A stretch of 64,000 nt of DNA from Pomphorhynchus laevis (GCA_012934845.2 WNNJ02002988.1:1-64000), one strand, 5' to 3'; positions 24,823-35,247 are shown, numbered from the stretch's first letter. A program made the numbers and translations. Notes: generated by a model from the sequence alone, not told the origin.

Positions 24823-24890
24823 GGATTAGTAGCCTAGCAGTCAAGAGCGCAAGCCAAGTACGGAGAGCGACAGCTCGAATCTCGGATAAG
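24823..24890 (+). other. tRNA-like segment with box A / box B inside the PLE-1 terminal repeat
   Basis: TAGCCTAGCAGTCAAGAGCG (24830 on) resembles an RNA polymerase III A box and tRNA D arm; GCTCGAATC (24873-24881) resembles a B box, spaced 43 bp as in tRNAs. It recurs in both minus copies (about 35462-35520 and 35905-35965), there with the better A box TAGCCTAGCGG. A complete cloverleaf was not drawn. Confidence 0.4.
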
Positions 24891-25142
24891 TCAAAAGGCG
24901 AAGAGTTGGTAGTCAGCCTTCTGACGAGCCCAGGGCTACCAACATGTGGCAAAAAGCGGGCGAAACGAAAACGGCTGTGGCAATGGCGCCGTTAGTAGTC
25001 AGGGTGTATGGAATTGGATATCATGAAGGAAGGATTCTGTAGCTGGTTTTCAATGCGAAAGTCACCTTGTGTGACCTAGCAACTATTCAATATATATAAA
25101 CGAAAAGTCCCATCATCATCGGTAATCAACAATGTCGTTAAT

Positions 25143-26216
25143 ATGTCTTCAACTGTCCTTACAACGGATCAACAAACACTGCTTTCTCTCGGATTATCAT
25201 TTGCACCGATGCCAAGGGAGTTCAAAAGGCTTCAGCTTATTGATAGTTTACGCTACATGTCGAGAGCCATGTTCAATGACAAACCATTAGAGACTACAAC
25301 AGCTCAGAAGCAAGCATGGCTACATACTCCTGTTATTCAAAAATATGTTGTAATGCCACCGAACCCATTCATCGATAACAATCTAGAGAAAAACCAAAGA
25401 GCGGCTATTAATGAATTACGCAACAACAACGATATTCTAATATTGCCTGCAGATAAAGGAAGTAACATAGTCATTCTTAATAAAGAAGATTATATCAACG
25501 AAGGATTGAGACAGTTACAATCAAACGCTTATCAAACGGTCAATAGTGAGTATTTCCAAGAAACTGTAAAATCCGTTGAAGCAACTATACAGAAGCTTAT
25601 TCCTGATGAAAGCCTTGCTAAGTCGTTGAGAAAACCGAATCCATTGCCAGGACATTTATATCTTCTACCGAAGATTCACAAAAACCTTAATCCTTGTCCG
25701 GGAAGACCAATTGTAAGAAATTGCGGAACGGTGTGCGAGAATATCTCAAGATACTTGCACAAAACACTGTATCCAATTCTTGCTGGTCGACCATCCTTTG
25801 TTTCTAGTACTGATGGATTTATACGGGCACTTGAGGCATTCCTACCTCATATACAAACTACGTCTATATTATGCAATCTTGACGTGGAGTCTCTATTCAC
25901 TTCAATTGTTCATGAAAATGGAGTGGAAGCAATACGTAAATTTCTTGCCGACGCAGGAACTGATGAGAGCGAAACTGAGAGTCTATCACAACTCCTAAAG
26001 ATGGTTCTTACTTCGAAAATATTCAGCTTCAATGATAAACTACACCTGCAACAAATTGGAGCAGCCATGTGTACTCCAGTCGGCCCAACGTATGCCGGAT
26101 TGTATGTTGCTGCGATTGAAGAGAGATACATCAGCAAATGCAAATGTAAACCGAGTTTATGGTTAAGATACATTGATGATATTTTTGTGTCTGGGATCAC
26201 GGCTTATGAAAACTAA
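25143..26216 (+). CDS. PLE-1 reverse transcriptase domain
   Basis: 357 codons. In order: fingers motif ILPADKGSNIVILNKEDY (about residues 99-116), LYLLPKIHKNLNPCPGRPIV (about 172-191), motif A ILCNLDVESLFTSI with the catalytic Asp, motif B region GAAMCTPVGPTYAGLYVA, and motif C LWLRYIDDIFVSG with the catalytic Asp pair. The family usually has Gly where Cys stands in AMCTP. The frame ends just after motif C; the thumb continues in another frame. Telomerase-like RT class, lacking LTR, gag and protease. Cellular role: element replication. Confidence 0.92.
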   Translation: MSSTVLTTDQQTLLSLGLSFAPMPREFKRLQLIDSLRYMSRAMFNDKPLETTTAQKQAWLHTPVIQKYVVMPPNPFIDNNLEKNQRAAINELRNNNDILILPADKGSNIVILNKEDYINEGLRQLQSNAYQTVNSEYFQETVKSVEATIQKLIPDESLAKSLRKPNPLPGHLYLLPKIHKNLNPCPGRPIVRNCGTVCENISRYLHKTLYPILAGRPSFVSSTDGFIRALEAFLPHIQTTSILCNLDVESLFTSIVHENGVEAIRKFLADAGTDESETESLSQLLKMVLTSKIFSFNDKLHLQQIGAAMCTPVGPTYAGLYVAAIEERYISKCKCKPSLWLRYIDDIFVSGITAYEN

Positions 26217-27213
26217 AGGAGTTTCTTGATGGTCTTAATAATGAATCAGAACTTAACTTTACGAGCAACGTAATAAATGATGCTACTATGATTAGTTTTC
26301 TAGACGTCAAGCTGACTAAAACATCATCAAATTCTTGGGAAACTTCTGTCTTTCGCAAGTTCGAAGATACTCGTGATCTGATTCATGTAAGCAGTGCACA
26401 TCATCCTAAAGTAAAACGATTATTAATACGGAATGAAGCAATTAGAATAAAGAAAATCTGTTCAAATAATGTTATTTTCGAACGCTGCCTTCAAAGTATG
26501 CATGAAGAATTTATTGATCGCGGATACACGCCTAAATATATAAATAGACAGTTTAATGACGTTAGAAAAATGGATCGTTCTAAACTTCTATTAGTCAAAA
26601 ACAAGGAAGCTGTAGAAACACTAAATGCCTTCCACACAGTGATAGTCTACCATCCTGCCCTAGCAAATATCCAGTCTGATATAAATAGATCGATTAAATC
26701 AACCAAAGTGACAGATTTCCGCCATCCAAAGGTGGGATTTAGAACAAGTTGTAACCTACAAAGTCTACTAAAATACAAGAAACAAAAAGAAAGAATAAGT
26801 AGACCTTGTATGGATAAACGTTGCAAATGTTGTTCTGAAATGAAGAACTCACAGTTTTTCTCCGGGACTACAACTGGCATGCGATATTCTACAGATGGCG
26901 AATATACCTACAAATCCAAAAATATCGTCTATCTGTGTGAATGTACTCGTTGCCTTCAACAATATGTAGGAGAAACATCAGAACAAATGAACGTCGATCA
27001 AATAACAGACGTGCAGATATAAAGAAAAAGCGTATAAAACGCGACGGTGCGGCAACACATACCATCACGAACGCTGATCACACAATGCAAGTTACCATCA
27101 TACGAGGTGGATTTGCCAACGATGCAAAACGTAAGCTGTGTGAACAGCAGTGGATTGCTCAATTAATGTGTGATACAACACTAAACACACATCACAGATG
27201 CCGACTTCCATGA
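26217..27213 (+). CDS. PLE-1 thumb, zinc-finger linker and GIY-YIG endonuclease
   Basis: The main frame runs to 27022. It starts with MISFLDVKLTKTSSN (after motif C), crosses a Lys-rich thumb and connector, then shows a Cys cluster RPCMDKRCKCC and the GIY-YIG core NIVYLCECTRCLQQYVGETS. From about 26995 the domain continues in another frame to 27213 with TITNADHTMQVTIIRGGF and KLCEQQWIAQLM. GIY-YIG nicks the target for priming in PLEs. The CxC...CxxC arrangement before and within GIY-YIG is typical of the Penelope/Neptune type. Confidence 0.88.
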
Positions 27214-27266
27214 TTAAACGTATAAAGTGACAAAATCGGCGTGTAAGCAGTATTACACAAATATAA

Positions 27267-27295
27267 CTGACGAAGACTTCAGTGAGAAGTCGAAA
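27267..27295 (+). ncRNA. Hammerhead-like motif with one extra nucleotide, PLE-1 3' tail
   Basis: CTGACGA, A, GACTTC, loop AGTGA, GAAGTC, GAAA. The 6-bp stem is perfect. As at 9503-9530, one extra base separates CTGANGA from the stem. No clear stem III follows (AAGCTTTTG). Confidence 0.4.
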
Positions 27296-27358
27296 GCTTT
27301 TGTTAAAAATAATTGTGTAAATATATAATAATTGTCCTTCTTTTCGGTTAATATTCAA

Positions 27359-27361
<3 letters not shown>

Positions 27362-27446
<85 letters not shown>
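27362..27446. repeat. (TA)n microsatellite
   Basis: Uninterrupted AT dinucleotides for about 85 bp just downstream of PLE-1. Confidence 0.98.
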
Positions 27447-27448
<2 letters not shown>

Positions 27449-27504
27449 GTTATTCTAGAAACTGTCGCTGGGACTCACACAGGAGTGCACAATATTTATT
27501 TTAT

Positions 27505-27722
27505 GTTGTTAATCTAAACCAGCACAAAGCAACGTAAAAATATTAACGTTTCGAGTTTATTTCAACTTATCTCAATTGTATGCATAATATACCTTAAATT
27601 TTTTTAACCTTAAAATAAATATAAATGTGAGATATAATATACATACAATTGAGAAAGAGTTGAAATAAACTCGAAACGTTAATATTTTTACGTTGCTTTG
27701 GGCTGGTTTAGATTAACAACAT
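27505..27722. repeat. Palindromic MITE-like element of about 220 bp
   Basis: The left end TTGTTAATCTAAACCAGC, then AAAGCAACGTAAAAATATT and AACGTTTCGAGTTTATTTC, is mirrored at 27640-27720. The central 30 bp are unpaired. The inner arm contains GAGTT...AACTCGAAACG, a degenerate form of the ribozyme-like motif. Confidence 0.8.
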
Positions 27723-27863
27723 AATATACATATTATTATAAAAAATAATAATATATATTATTATATATAAACATTTATATGTATATAATAGTGGCGGGAA
27801 GGGCATCCTTCCCGCACCTAGCTCTACCTAGGTTGGCTTCCCCCATCCAACTTATCTGACACA

Positions 27864-28436
27864 ATGGTGAGTAAACCCGAGCCTTTTTTACTGAATATCA
27901 TTCAGTGGAATTCTGGAGGTGCTTCTGCTCTTAGACTTTTATCTGGTAGAGACGCAGATGTTATAGTCCTTCAGGATACGCGGTATATCCGTCTCCCCCA
28001 GGACATTACTCGATTTATCCCAAAGCATATTTGTTCCCACTATACTCCGTACATAACCCCACCTCACTCATCTTCATCTCAAGGACTCTTGACCTTAGTT
28101 AAGTGCTCATTAAGGTCCTCCCTCTTGCTAAACTACTCATGTCCAGCCCTGTCTTGTCTGGTAGTTTCACTCAGTAAGAACGGCAAACGCCTCAGTCTAG
28201 CCAATGTTTACATTCGTCCAGGGAAGATCAACAAGAATCGTAACGTCTTGGATGGTATTATCGACAGCGGCTATGACATGATACTATGGGACTTCAACGA
28301 CAGAATTGGTCGTTGGATCAACGCATCACTTCGCCGAGCTAGGAACGGTTATCTTATTCACAAACCACCGTCACCCACCTTTCATTGCATATCAACAAAT
28401 TCAATCCTCGACATTTTACTGCTTCACTCGAGGTAG
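27864..28436 (+). CDS. LINE-A APE-type endonuclease domain
   Basis: Starts MVSKPEP and reads LLNIIQWNSGGASALRLLS (active-site Asn region), ADVIVLQDTRYI (Asp in place of the usual Glu of QET), LSLANVYIRPG, ILWDFNDRIG (the usual GDFN is WDFN) and SILDILLLHSR. About 190 codons, usual for this domain, but the altered residues and following break suggest inactivity. Confidence 0.85.
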   Translation: MVSKPEPFLLNIIQWNSGGASALRLLSGRDADVIVLQDTRYIRLPQDITRFIPKHICSHYTPYITPPHSSSSQGLLTLVKCSLRSSLLLNYSCPALSCLVVSLSKNGKRLSLANVYIRPGKINKNRNVLDGIIDSGYDMILWDFNDRIGRWINASLRRARNGYLIHKPPSPTFHCISTNSILDILLLHSR

Positions 28437-28763
28437 TTGCTTAAACCCCTCTGTACGGAGCACTCGCGCCAACAACTGTTCACCTATTATGACCTAATTC
28501 GTTGGAGAATTGAGAAAGATACGTTGCTTCGAAGGAGGTTTCACTTTGATCCGATCAGAGTGGCCTTCTTTCAGGCGGCTATCCGACTCTTCCCCATAAT
28601 AGGAAATGAGAGCTTAACCGAATTCAATGCCTACCTCTCTTCGCAAGCTACCGCGATTTTATCAATTACCTATAAAAATCGCTTATACAATCCCACTTCG
28701 AGAAAACTCAAGGTGTTAGCTAAATTGCTGAACCTTCCTAATCTCTCTGCTTCCGCCAGATAA
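28437..28763 (+). CDS. LINE-A ORF2 linker between endonuclease and RT
   Basis: Reads LIRWRIEKDTLLRRRFHFDP, AIRLFPIIGNESLTEF and YLSSQATAILS. Matches 45467-46156 (minus) and 50955-51270 (plus), which shows it is a conserved part of this LINE. No known domain recognised. Followed by a broken stretch to 29130. Confidence 0.75.
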   Translation: MLKPLCTEHSRQQLFTYYDLIRWRIEKDTLLRRRFHFDPIRVAFFQAAIRLFPIIGNESLTEFNAYLSSQATAILSITYKNRLYNPTSRKLKVLAKLLNLPNLSASAR

Positions 28764-29133
28764 ACCCTCTCGAATAAACCCTTCCGCCAGATAAACGGGC
28801 CCTACTGGAGCACTAGATATGGGTTTCAGCTGAGGAGGGATAAGAAGAATATTGCTCGTTTTAGCCCGTCTCAGTATTCCTTCTGGAAGATATTTAGGAA
28901 GGAGAAGTTTGTGTGTTGGAAGGATAGAGAATTGGTAAGATAGGTCTTGGAAAAGTTTTGGAAATGTCACTAGCCCTTCATAACTATAGAGCCACTCAAT
29001 CATCTCAACTAATCCCGCCTTGGGGTGACTTTAGGAGTAGGGACTTATCTGTAACAGATATCCTTAACTCTGGGGTCCACATCCGGGCACCTCCAAATCC
29101 GTCGCTCCACTTTCCTCTCGAGTCTGTCAGCTT

Positions 29134-30302
29134 TTGACAGCTGATCAGAGAAGAGAAGTGGCCGTCACAATGCTTTTAGCCTCCCCATCCGATATAACAG
29201 GAATCAATATTAGTAAGAGAGTTTTTATTCCTAAGAAAAAATCCTGCTCATGCCCTAAAGATCTGCGACCCATTTTGATTCAAAATGCCCTCGTGTCGAT
29301 TTACGAAAAAGCGCTTGCGCGTAAAATCCGCGACCATTTGATTAGGCGTAATTTGATCCCTCCTGGTTTTCATGGGTTTGTCAAAGGTTGCTCGGTCCAT
29401 TCAGTAATAAGTGAGGTGGAGCAGTTTTGTCGGGATAATAGCCATCGTCATGTAGTGGCTGTTTTCCTCGACTTTTCTGCTGCATTTGACCGAATCTCCA
29501 TTCCTTTGTGATCTCTTCTCTCAGGTCCCTCGGCTTGCCTGCGATAATAGTGAACAGGGTGGAGATACTGCTGTACACCAAGCGATTTTATTATGAAGAC
29601 AACCCTGATGCGCGTCAGTTCTACCCTATTACGGGTGTGCCTCAAAGTTCACCACTTTCTCCAGTCTTGTATCTTGCTGCCTCCATTAATATATTTAAAA
29701 TATTTATACGTGAACAACGTCTAGTGGTGAACGCTGATGACACCACAGCCCTGTTCACTGGACGCAGGTGTAAAGACGTAGTCTCTGACATCAGCCGTTT
29801 CTTTTCAAGATTAAAAGACCAGCTACCCCAATCCAATCTTATTTTAAACTCTGCAAAATCGCAGGTGGTAGTCTTTCATGGCTCCTCTGCTACAAAGAAA
29901 AAACTTAAGAAGCTAGCACTCTCTTCACTCGTCTCCATATTTGCCTCTGAACCACTTCCCACCTTTACAAGTCGAGTAAAATACCTGAGGTTCACCGTTA
30001 CTGTAAACTGGTTGACGAAAGCTGACCTGAATATACTCAAACGTATCCTAAAGAAAGCTAGGTGGTTTTTGAAACGGGCCCTGCATCTGTCGTTGATAGG
30101 GAAAACTCAGGTGCGCCTCTGCGGCACTTGGGCAATCTCGGGATTAGTCTTATTTTCAAAAGGACATCCCCCAGAGCAAAGGCTAAGGTTTCTTAAGCTC
30201 CTCGTCACGCGTTTACCCAGCATAGTCCGCTCCGACTGGATTCTTCGGGAGGTAAAAGATCTCGGGTGTTTCAGTCGGAAGGCGGCGTGTTGGATCGGTT
30301 GA
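29134..30302 (+). CDS. LINE-A reverse transcriptase (two frames)
   Basis: The first frame (29134-29511) holds VFIPKKKS, DLRPILIQNALVSIYEKALA and motif A VAVFLDFSAAFDRISIP. The second (29508-30302) holds [38 protein letters not shown] (motif B), [20 protein letters not shown] (motif C; Tyr of YADD is Asn), then RILKKARWFLKRALHLSL and QRLRFLKLLVTRLPSIV. The frame change between motif A and B breaks this copy. Confidence 0.88.
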
Positions 30303-30489
30303 GGAGCTCCGATCCCTCTGGATTTGAGGCTGTAAAAATAAAAAGGAAGTGAAGACAGAAGAGATAAAGATAAAGAAAAATTCTCTGTTATGACTGATTT
30401 TTGACATTTTTGACATTATCCACATTTATGTTTTGCTATTAATAAAATCTATTATTACATGGAAGGTGTACTAGAAGGACTTATTGAGC

Positions 30490-30600
30490 TGTCTCGGGGT
30501 GCTGCATTTCAATCCAGTTGTCCAGCAGCCCTTACTGATTAGACTCAAAAGTCGAAACAGCATGTAGTGAGTTTATGCTGCTTGATTCTTCCCGATTCCT
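30490..30600 (+). repeat. Family-A-like short repeat
   Basis: Shares TTCAATCCAGTTGT, a short spacer, then TACTGAT.A...TCGAAA with family A at 12549-12603. The rest differs, so this is a diverged relative. Located just after the LINE-A 3' end. Confidence 0.55.
30535..30557 (+). ncRNA. Hammerhead-like core (family-A relative, stem II GACT/AGTC)
   Basis: CTGATTA (consensus G8 replaced by T), GACT, loop CAAA, AGTC, GAAA. Stem II is again perfectly paired but with different bases from the other family-A copies. CAGCAT...ATGCTG follows as a possible stem III. The G8 change would be expected to kill a hammerhead. Confidence 0.45.
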
Positions 30601-31141
30601 TCAATTAAAATAGAAATTGGAGGGAAAATAGGTAATTTGTTTAAATATGAACATTAATTTGTGATATTATTTTTATGTCAATAATGTTGTTAAATGTTTT
30701 ACAACATTCAATTATTAAATGTGTTAACACATTAATCAAAATAGTTTATTTAAACCACATAATAAAAAATAATTTTCGTGATAAGTTATTAGCTGAAATG
30801 ATTAAAAATAAATTTATACATAGCAAAATCTCTCAAATTGCAGATTTAGGGATGCTTGTGGGTAGTATTGTAGATTTGACATTTATAATTATCTACTGTT
30901 TTTAATTCACCATTATAATTAGCATAAATTAAATTACTTGTACATAAAGTTTTCATAAATACATAAATTTTTAACTTTTACGACAAAATTACATCTAATT
31001 GGAATATTTAAAAACACTTAAAATTTTCTTAAACTAAGCATAATCTGTGAAGTGTAAGGATGTTATACTGATCTATACTTCCATCGTAAACGAGTGTCTG
31101 AAAACTAGTGTGTGAATATCGTCAAGAACCATTTGTAATAC
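30601..31141. other. AT-rich, nothing recognised
   Basis: No repeat or coding similarity seen. An open frame at 30675-30905 looks like chance. Confidence 0.5.
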
Positions 31142-31372
31142 GATCTAAACACCAACATCATCCTGCGCCGACGTTAGTAATCAGTGGATATATTCAGTTC
31201 GCAGGTACTGAGCACTAACGTTTCAACATAATGTAAAACTTGGATGATATATAAAGAATCCAACTAGTGTTGAAAAATTACACGAAACTCCTGCTAATTC
31301 ATAGACTCATTACCGGTCTAATATAATGATATTATGTGTATGCAATTTTCACGGTTACTAATAAAAAGGATG
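31142..31372 (+). repeat. Family-E repeat, copy 1
   Basis: About 230 bp from ATCTAAACACCAACATCATC to ACTAATAAAAAGGATGCC, about 97% identical to 31681-31908. No coding capacity. Confidence 0.9.
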
Positions 31373-31414
31373 CCAAGATTATCAAGATTATACTGCTTCG
31401 TTGTTTCAACCATT

Positions 31415-31599
31415 AGATCGTCTTCATCTCCAGCAACATTAGCCGACAAATCAACAACCAAACTAAACTCAAGAACAACTACATCCGAACTTGTACAAAT
31501 GCAGACAGTGGGATTCCATAACCGTGATACAAATCTTAGAGCGCTTGTTGCATCTATGGGGACGCAAATATGGCTGTAGAACGTATTGAAGATTCTTGA
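31415..31599 (+). pseudogene. UBA-domain gene fragment (C-terminal end, ubiquilin-like)
   Basis: Reads TTSELVQMQTVGFHNRDTN then LRALVAS, and after a one-base frame change at about 31555-31560 DANMAVERIEDS and stop. MGF-like plus NL-ALxA-GD-N-A-ER-I is the UBA three-helix fold, and the stop just after fits a C-terminal UBA as in ubiquilins. It lies exactly between two family-E repeats. It could be a retrocopy fragment or a transduced exon. The frame change argues for a pseudogene, though a sequencing error is possible. Family is likely; the gene is not certain. Confidence 0.5.
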
Positions 31600-31680
31600 T
31601 TATTTTAAAGTTCATAATTGTAATAATATGTATTCTTATGTTTAATATTTTTATTTAAAGGATGCCTATTATTGAAACTA

Positions 31681-31908
31681 TCTAAACACCAACATCATCC
31701 TGCGCCGACGTTAGTAATCAGTGGATATATTCAGTTCGTAGGTACTGAGCACTAACGTTTCAACATAATGTAAAACTCGGATGATATATAAAGAATTTAA
31801 CTAGTGTTGAAAAATTACACGAAACTCCTGCTAATTCATAGACTCATTACCGGTCTAATATAATGCTATTATGTGTATTCAATTTTCACGGTTACTAATA
31901 AAAAGATG
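31681..31908 (+). repeat. Family-E repeat, copy 2, with probable target-site duplication
   Basis: Same sequence as 31142-31372. GATGCCTATTATTGAAACT before it (about 31661-31680) recurs as GATGCCTATTATTAAAACT after it (about 31906-31925), suggesting retroposition with a target-site duplication of about 19 bp. The A-rich 3' end fits a SINE-like element. Confidence 0.75.
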
Positions 31909-32562
31909 CCTATTATTAAAACTAGATATACAAATAGATAAATGAAAGCTAGAGTACTTAGTGAAAATAAATGTTATCTGCAAACTCGAAAGTAATTTGT
32001 TTATGGATAGAACATAAATACAATGCTAATTTTAATTAAGCTTATTTACAATTCTTTAGTTAATATTCTATAAAATATTTTCAAATGATTTTATAAATTT
32101 AAATAGATCATAAATAACACAACAAGTGATAGATATATATAACACTGCAGAAAATGTAAAAATGTTGCTCTTACTTTTTTAACAAAAAAGCAATCACATA
32201 AATTACTTTTTAACAAAAAATGCAACTTACAGTTTCCTTCAAATAATTTAAATTATTTGTTTCGAACTTTGTAATTCTCAAAGAATTACAAGATGATCTA
32301 ATACGACCACATATGTTTATGTTAAAAATTTCATCATCAGCTACCTGTTTGTAATCTATTGAGATAAATGATTTTTATTTATATTCTATACTAAAAATAC
32401 GTAATTAAAATTCTCTTACGAAATAAGCAGTAACTTCACGATTAAGAATTAAAAATTTTTTATGTAAATTGTCATGTCACTATTGCCATGTAAATCTAAA
32501 GAAGAGATAAAGCCGAATTATTAAAAGCGTCAACTGTAAATTTATCAAATTTAAGCATCAAT
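31909..32562. other. AT-rich, nothing recognised
   Basis: No gene or shared repeat noticed; some ACTTTTTAACAAAAAA word repetition near 32165-32220. Confidence 0.5.
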
Positions 32563-35247
32563 ATAAAGTGTTTAAAATATACTTACAAATTGAAAACAAC
32601 CACTTCTATTAAGTAAAATAATAGTGACAAATATAGAAGAAAGAGATACGCCTAATATTCTGTTGCTGAACTGACAAGTCAGACATGCACACTGATGTAT
32701 TATAAATTCGTTTTTTTTATTCGTGCGATAGCGCTTTAATCGTGCAAACATTTCTACAATAAAGCTTCATACATTAGGAGTTTACAATACTCGAGAGAAC
32801 TATAAGGATATCATTACATTTACGTATTATTCAATATTCATTAATCACTTGAAAATATCATTTCTGCTTATATTTTTACAAATTTACATTAAGTAAACTG
32901 TAACAACATAAGTTGACTGGTTTATTAGGCACTAAATTGTGAAAAAGCTCAAGTGATCTTGTCTTTCGATTTTGCAGAACATTAAATTATTACTGTGAAC
33001 AAATGCCGAACCACATTTTATCTAATCAACTTGGAGACACTAGAAATATGTTCTAAGAAAAAATACGAATAATAAAAACGAAAATCATCTAGTCAGTTAA
33101 TTTTCGTATGGAAAACAAATATCACAGAATTTTTCAGATATTCGCATAACAAGACGACACAAGATACGCAATATAAATAAAAGAACTAAATTTTCGACAT
33201 ATTATTGGTTCTTTATAATATACATTTAAATATTCAAATACGGGTTTACATATAACAGTTTCCTCTTTTCATTTAAGAATAAAAAATACTCTGAAAAAAT
33301 TAATTAATGTGCGACGACTCATAGAAAAATCATCGCATCCCTGCTCAGACGGAGCCAAACCACGAAATAATTACCAAATTCATATATTGATTGAAATATG
33401 ACAAATTAAAAAAGTGAAAACCTTATAATCACTTAATTAACATATTCTACATATGTATTAAAGTATCATCCGAATAATCGCAGATAAACAAATAAATTTA
33501 TATTTTGATATACAATGAACTATTAACAAATTATGAACTGTATTTTTTCCGAATAACAATTTTATTTTATGTATAATTTTTTTAATTAAAATTATAATCT
33601 ATTGTTAATACAGTTCATTAGAAATATAGTGATTGCTCTTCTGCCGACTCCGCACAACACGCCGCGTTTCCTCGTTGCACCGCAGCATTAATTCGCTGCA
33701 TGAGGAAACTCATTGCACGTTTATGTCGGCTCGACCGAACAATTTTTCCCCAGAAGTAGCAAAAGCCGGAGCTCTAGTGTTAATTGCTCCCTGGGTTTCG
33801 ATAGCGATCGGAACATACTTATACAGTCACTCATCTAAGCCGCCAAATTTAGTACGCTTTACAAATTCAGCTTGATCAGCAACGGAACTTGCAGAATGTA
33901 CTGCGCGCGCTATGCGAATGGCTATATATATAATCATAAGTGTTTCGTTTGAATCGGTATTGCTCGAGATTGCGAATAGCAATTCTTTCCGTATCTTAAA
34001 GTAAGTGTTCGAATCGAGCCTATTCTTCAGTCTGCAAACTCTCGTCACTCCTAGACGGTCATATGATAGCCGACAGCCATCGTCAGTAAGATGAACTATT
34101 ACACGCCGTTTCGGCTGCCTCTGTGACATTGTAAAAATGCATTTCCGACATCTAGCTTAAATTGTTGGTGGCGTTAGCTCTTAAATCCAACAATTTGCAA
34201 TGCAGACCATCATAAACAACCAGAGGATCAAACTTTCGGATGCTTGACTGTAAGAAACCGAGATTGAGTGGATCAATTCTTTCTATGTAATCAAAAGAGT
34301 TTCGTTTGAATCGGTATTGCTCGAGATTGCGAATAGCAATTCTTTCCGTATATTTAAGTAAGTGTTCAAATCGAGCATATTCTTCAGTCTGCAAACTCTC
34401 GTCACTCCTAGACGGTCATGTGATAGTCAGCAGCCATCGTCAGTAAGATGAACTATCACACGCCGTTTCGGCTGCCTCTGTTTAAGAGGCAGCCGAAATT
34501 TTTTCGGCTGCCCAACAATTTAAGCTAGATGTCGGAAACGCATTTTCACAATGTCACAGAGGCAGCCGAAACGGCGTGTGATAGTTCATCTTACTGACGA
34601 TGGCTGTCGGCTATCACATGACCGTCTAGGAGTGACGAGAGTTTGCAGACTGAAGAATAGGCTCGATTCGAACACTTACTTTAAGATACGGAAAGAATTG
34701 CTAATCGCAATCTCGAGCAATACCGATTCAAACGACACTTTTATGATTATATATAGCCATTCGCATAGCGCGCGCAGTACATTCTGCAAGTTCCGTTGCT
34801 GATCAAGCTGAATTTGTAAAGCGTACTAAATTTGGCGGCTTAGATGAGTGACTGTATAACTATATTCCGATCGCCATCGAAACCCAAGCAGCAATTAACA
34901 CTAGCGCTCCGGCTTTTGCTACTTCTGGGGAAAAATATAAGCAGAAATGATATTTTCAAGTGATTAATGAATATTGAATAATACGTAAATGTAATGATAT
35001 CCTTATAGTTCTCTCGAGTATTGTAAACTCCTAATGTATGAAGCTTTATTGTAAAAATGTTTGCACGATTAGAGCGCTATCGCACGAATAAAAAAAAACG
35101 AATTTATTATACATCAGTGTGCATGTCTGACTTGTCAGTTCAGCAACAGAATATTAAGCGTATCTCTTTCTTCTATATTTGTCACTATTATTTTACTTAA
35201 TAGAAGTGGTTGTTTTCAATTTGTAAGTATATTTTAAACACTAAACA
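32563..35247. repeat. Large asymmetric foldback (family C core)
   Basis: 32563-32878 is the reverse complement of about 34935-35247, and 33744-34140 the reverse complement of about 34540-34934. On the right the two arms are contiguous; on the left they are separated by 865 bp (32879-33743). Within the centre, 33943-34126 and 34301-34480 are direct repeats of the family-C sequence seen at 745-940. No transposase or RT frame is present. Confidence 0.88.

Larger units (their letters stand above)
24604..27330 (+). mobile_element. Penelope-like element PLE-1, nearly full length
   Basis: A 430-bp unit (24604 to about 25034) restarts at about 25035, just before the coding region, as expected for the tandem pseudo-LTRs of PLEs. 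The coding part follows at 25143-27213, then a 3' tail with a ribozyme-like hairpin and the (TA)n tract. The same terminal unit is present, inverted and without coding sequence, at 35262-36190. The protein carries two frame changes (near 26213 and 26995), so this copy is probably inactive, but degradation is slight. Confidence 0.85.
27791..30467 (+). mobile_element. LINE-A, 5'-truncated copy (ORF2 and 3' UTR)
   Basis: It begins in the inter-ORF spacer (GTGGCGGGAAGG..CACCTAGCTCT), which also occurs at 49935 and in inverse near 47500, so ORF1 is absent. ORF2 endonuclease, linker and RT follow in several frames, ending at about 30302. The 3' UTR ends with AATAAAATC at about 30450. An APE-type LINE with CCHC ORF1 in sister copies; I/Jockey/R1-like superfamily is likely, exact clade unresolved. 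Confidence 0.88.

Noticed and set aside
27332-27517. Open frame of alternating Ile-Tyr
   Set aside because: Translation of the (TA)n microsatellite.
31142-31908. Direct repeats of about 230 bp with 308 bp between, read as an LTR element
   Set aside because: No RT, primer-binding site or polypurine tract was seen, the inner part is a UBA gene fragment, and a 19-bp duplication flanks only the second repeat, which fits a SINE-like insertion.
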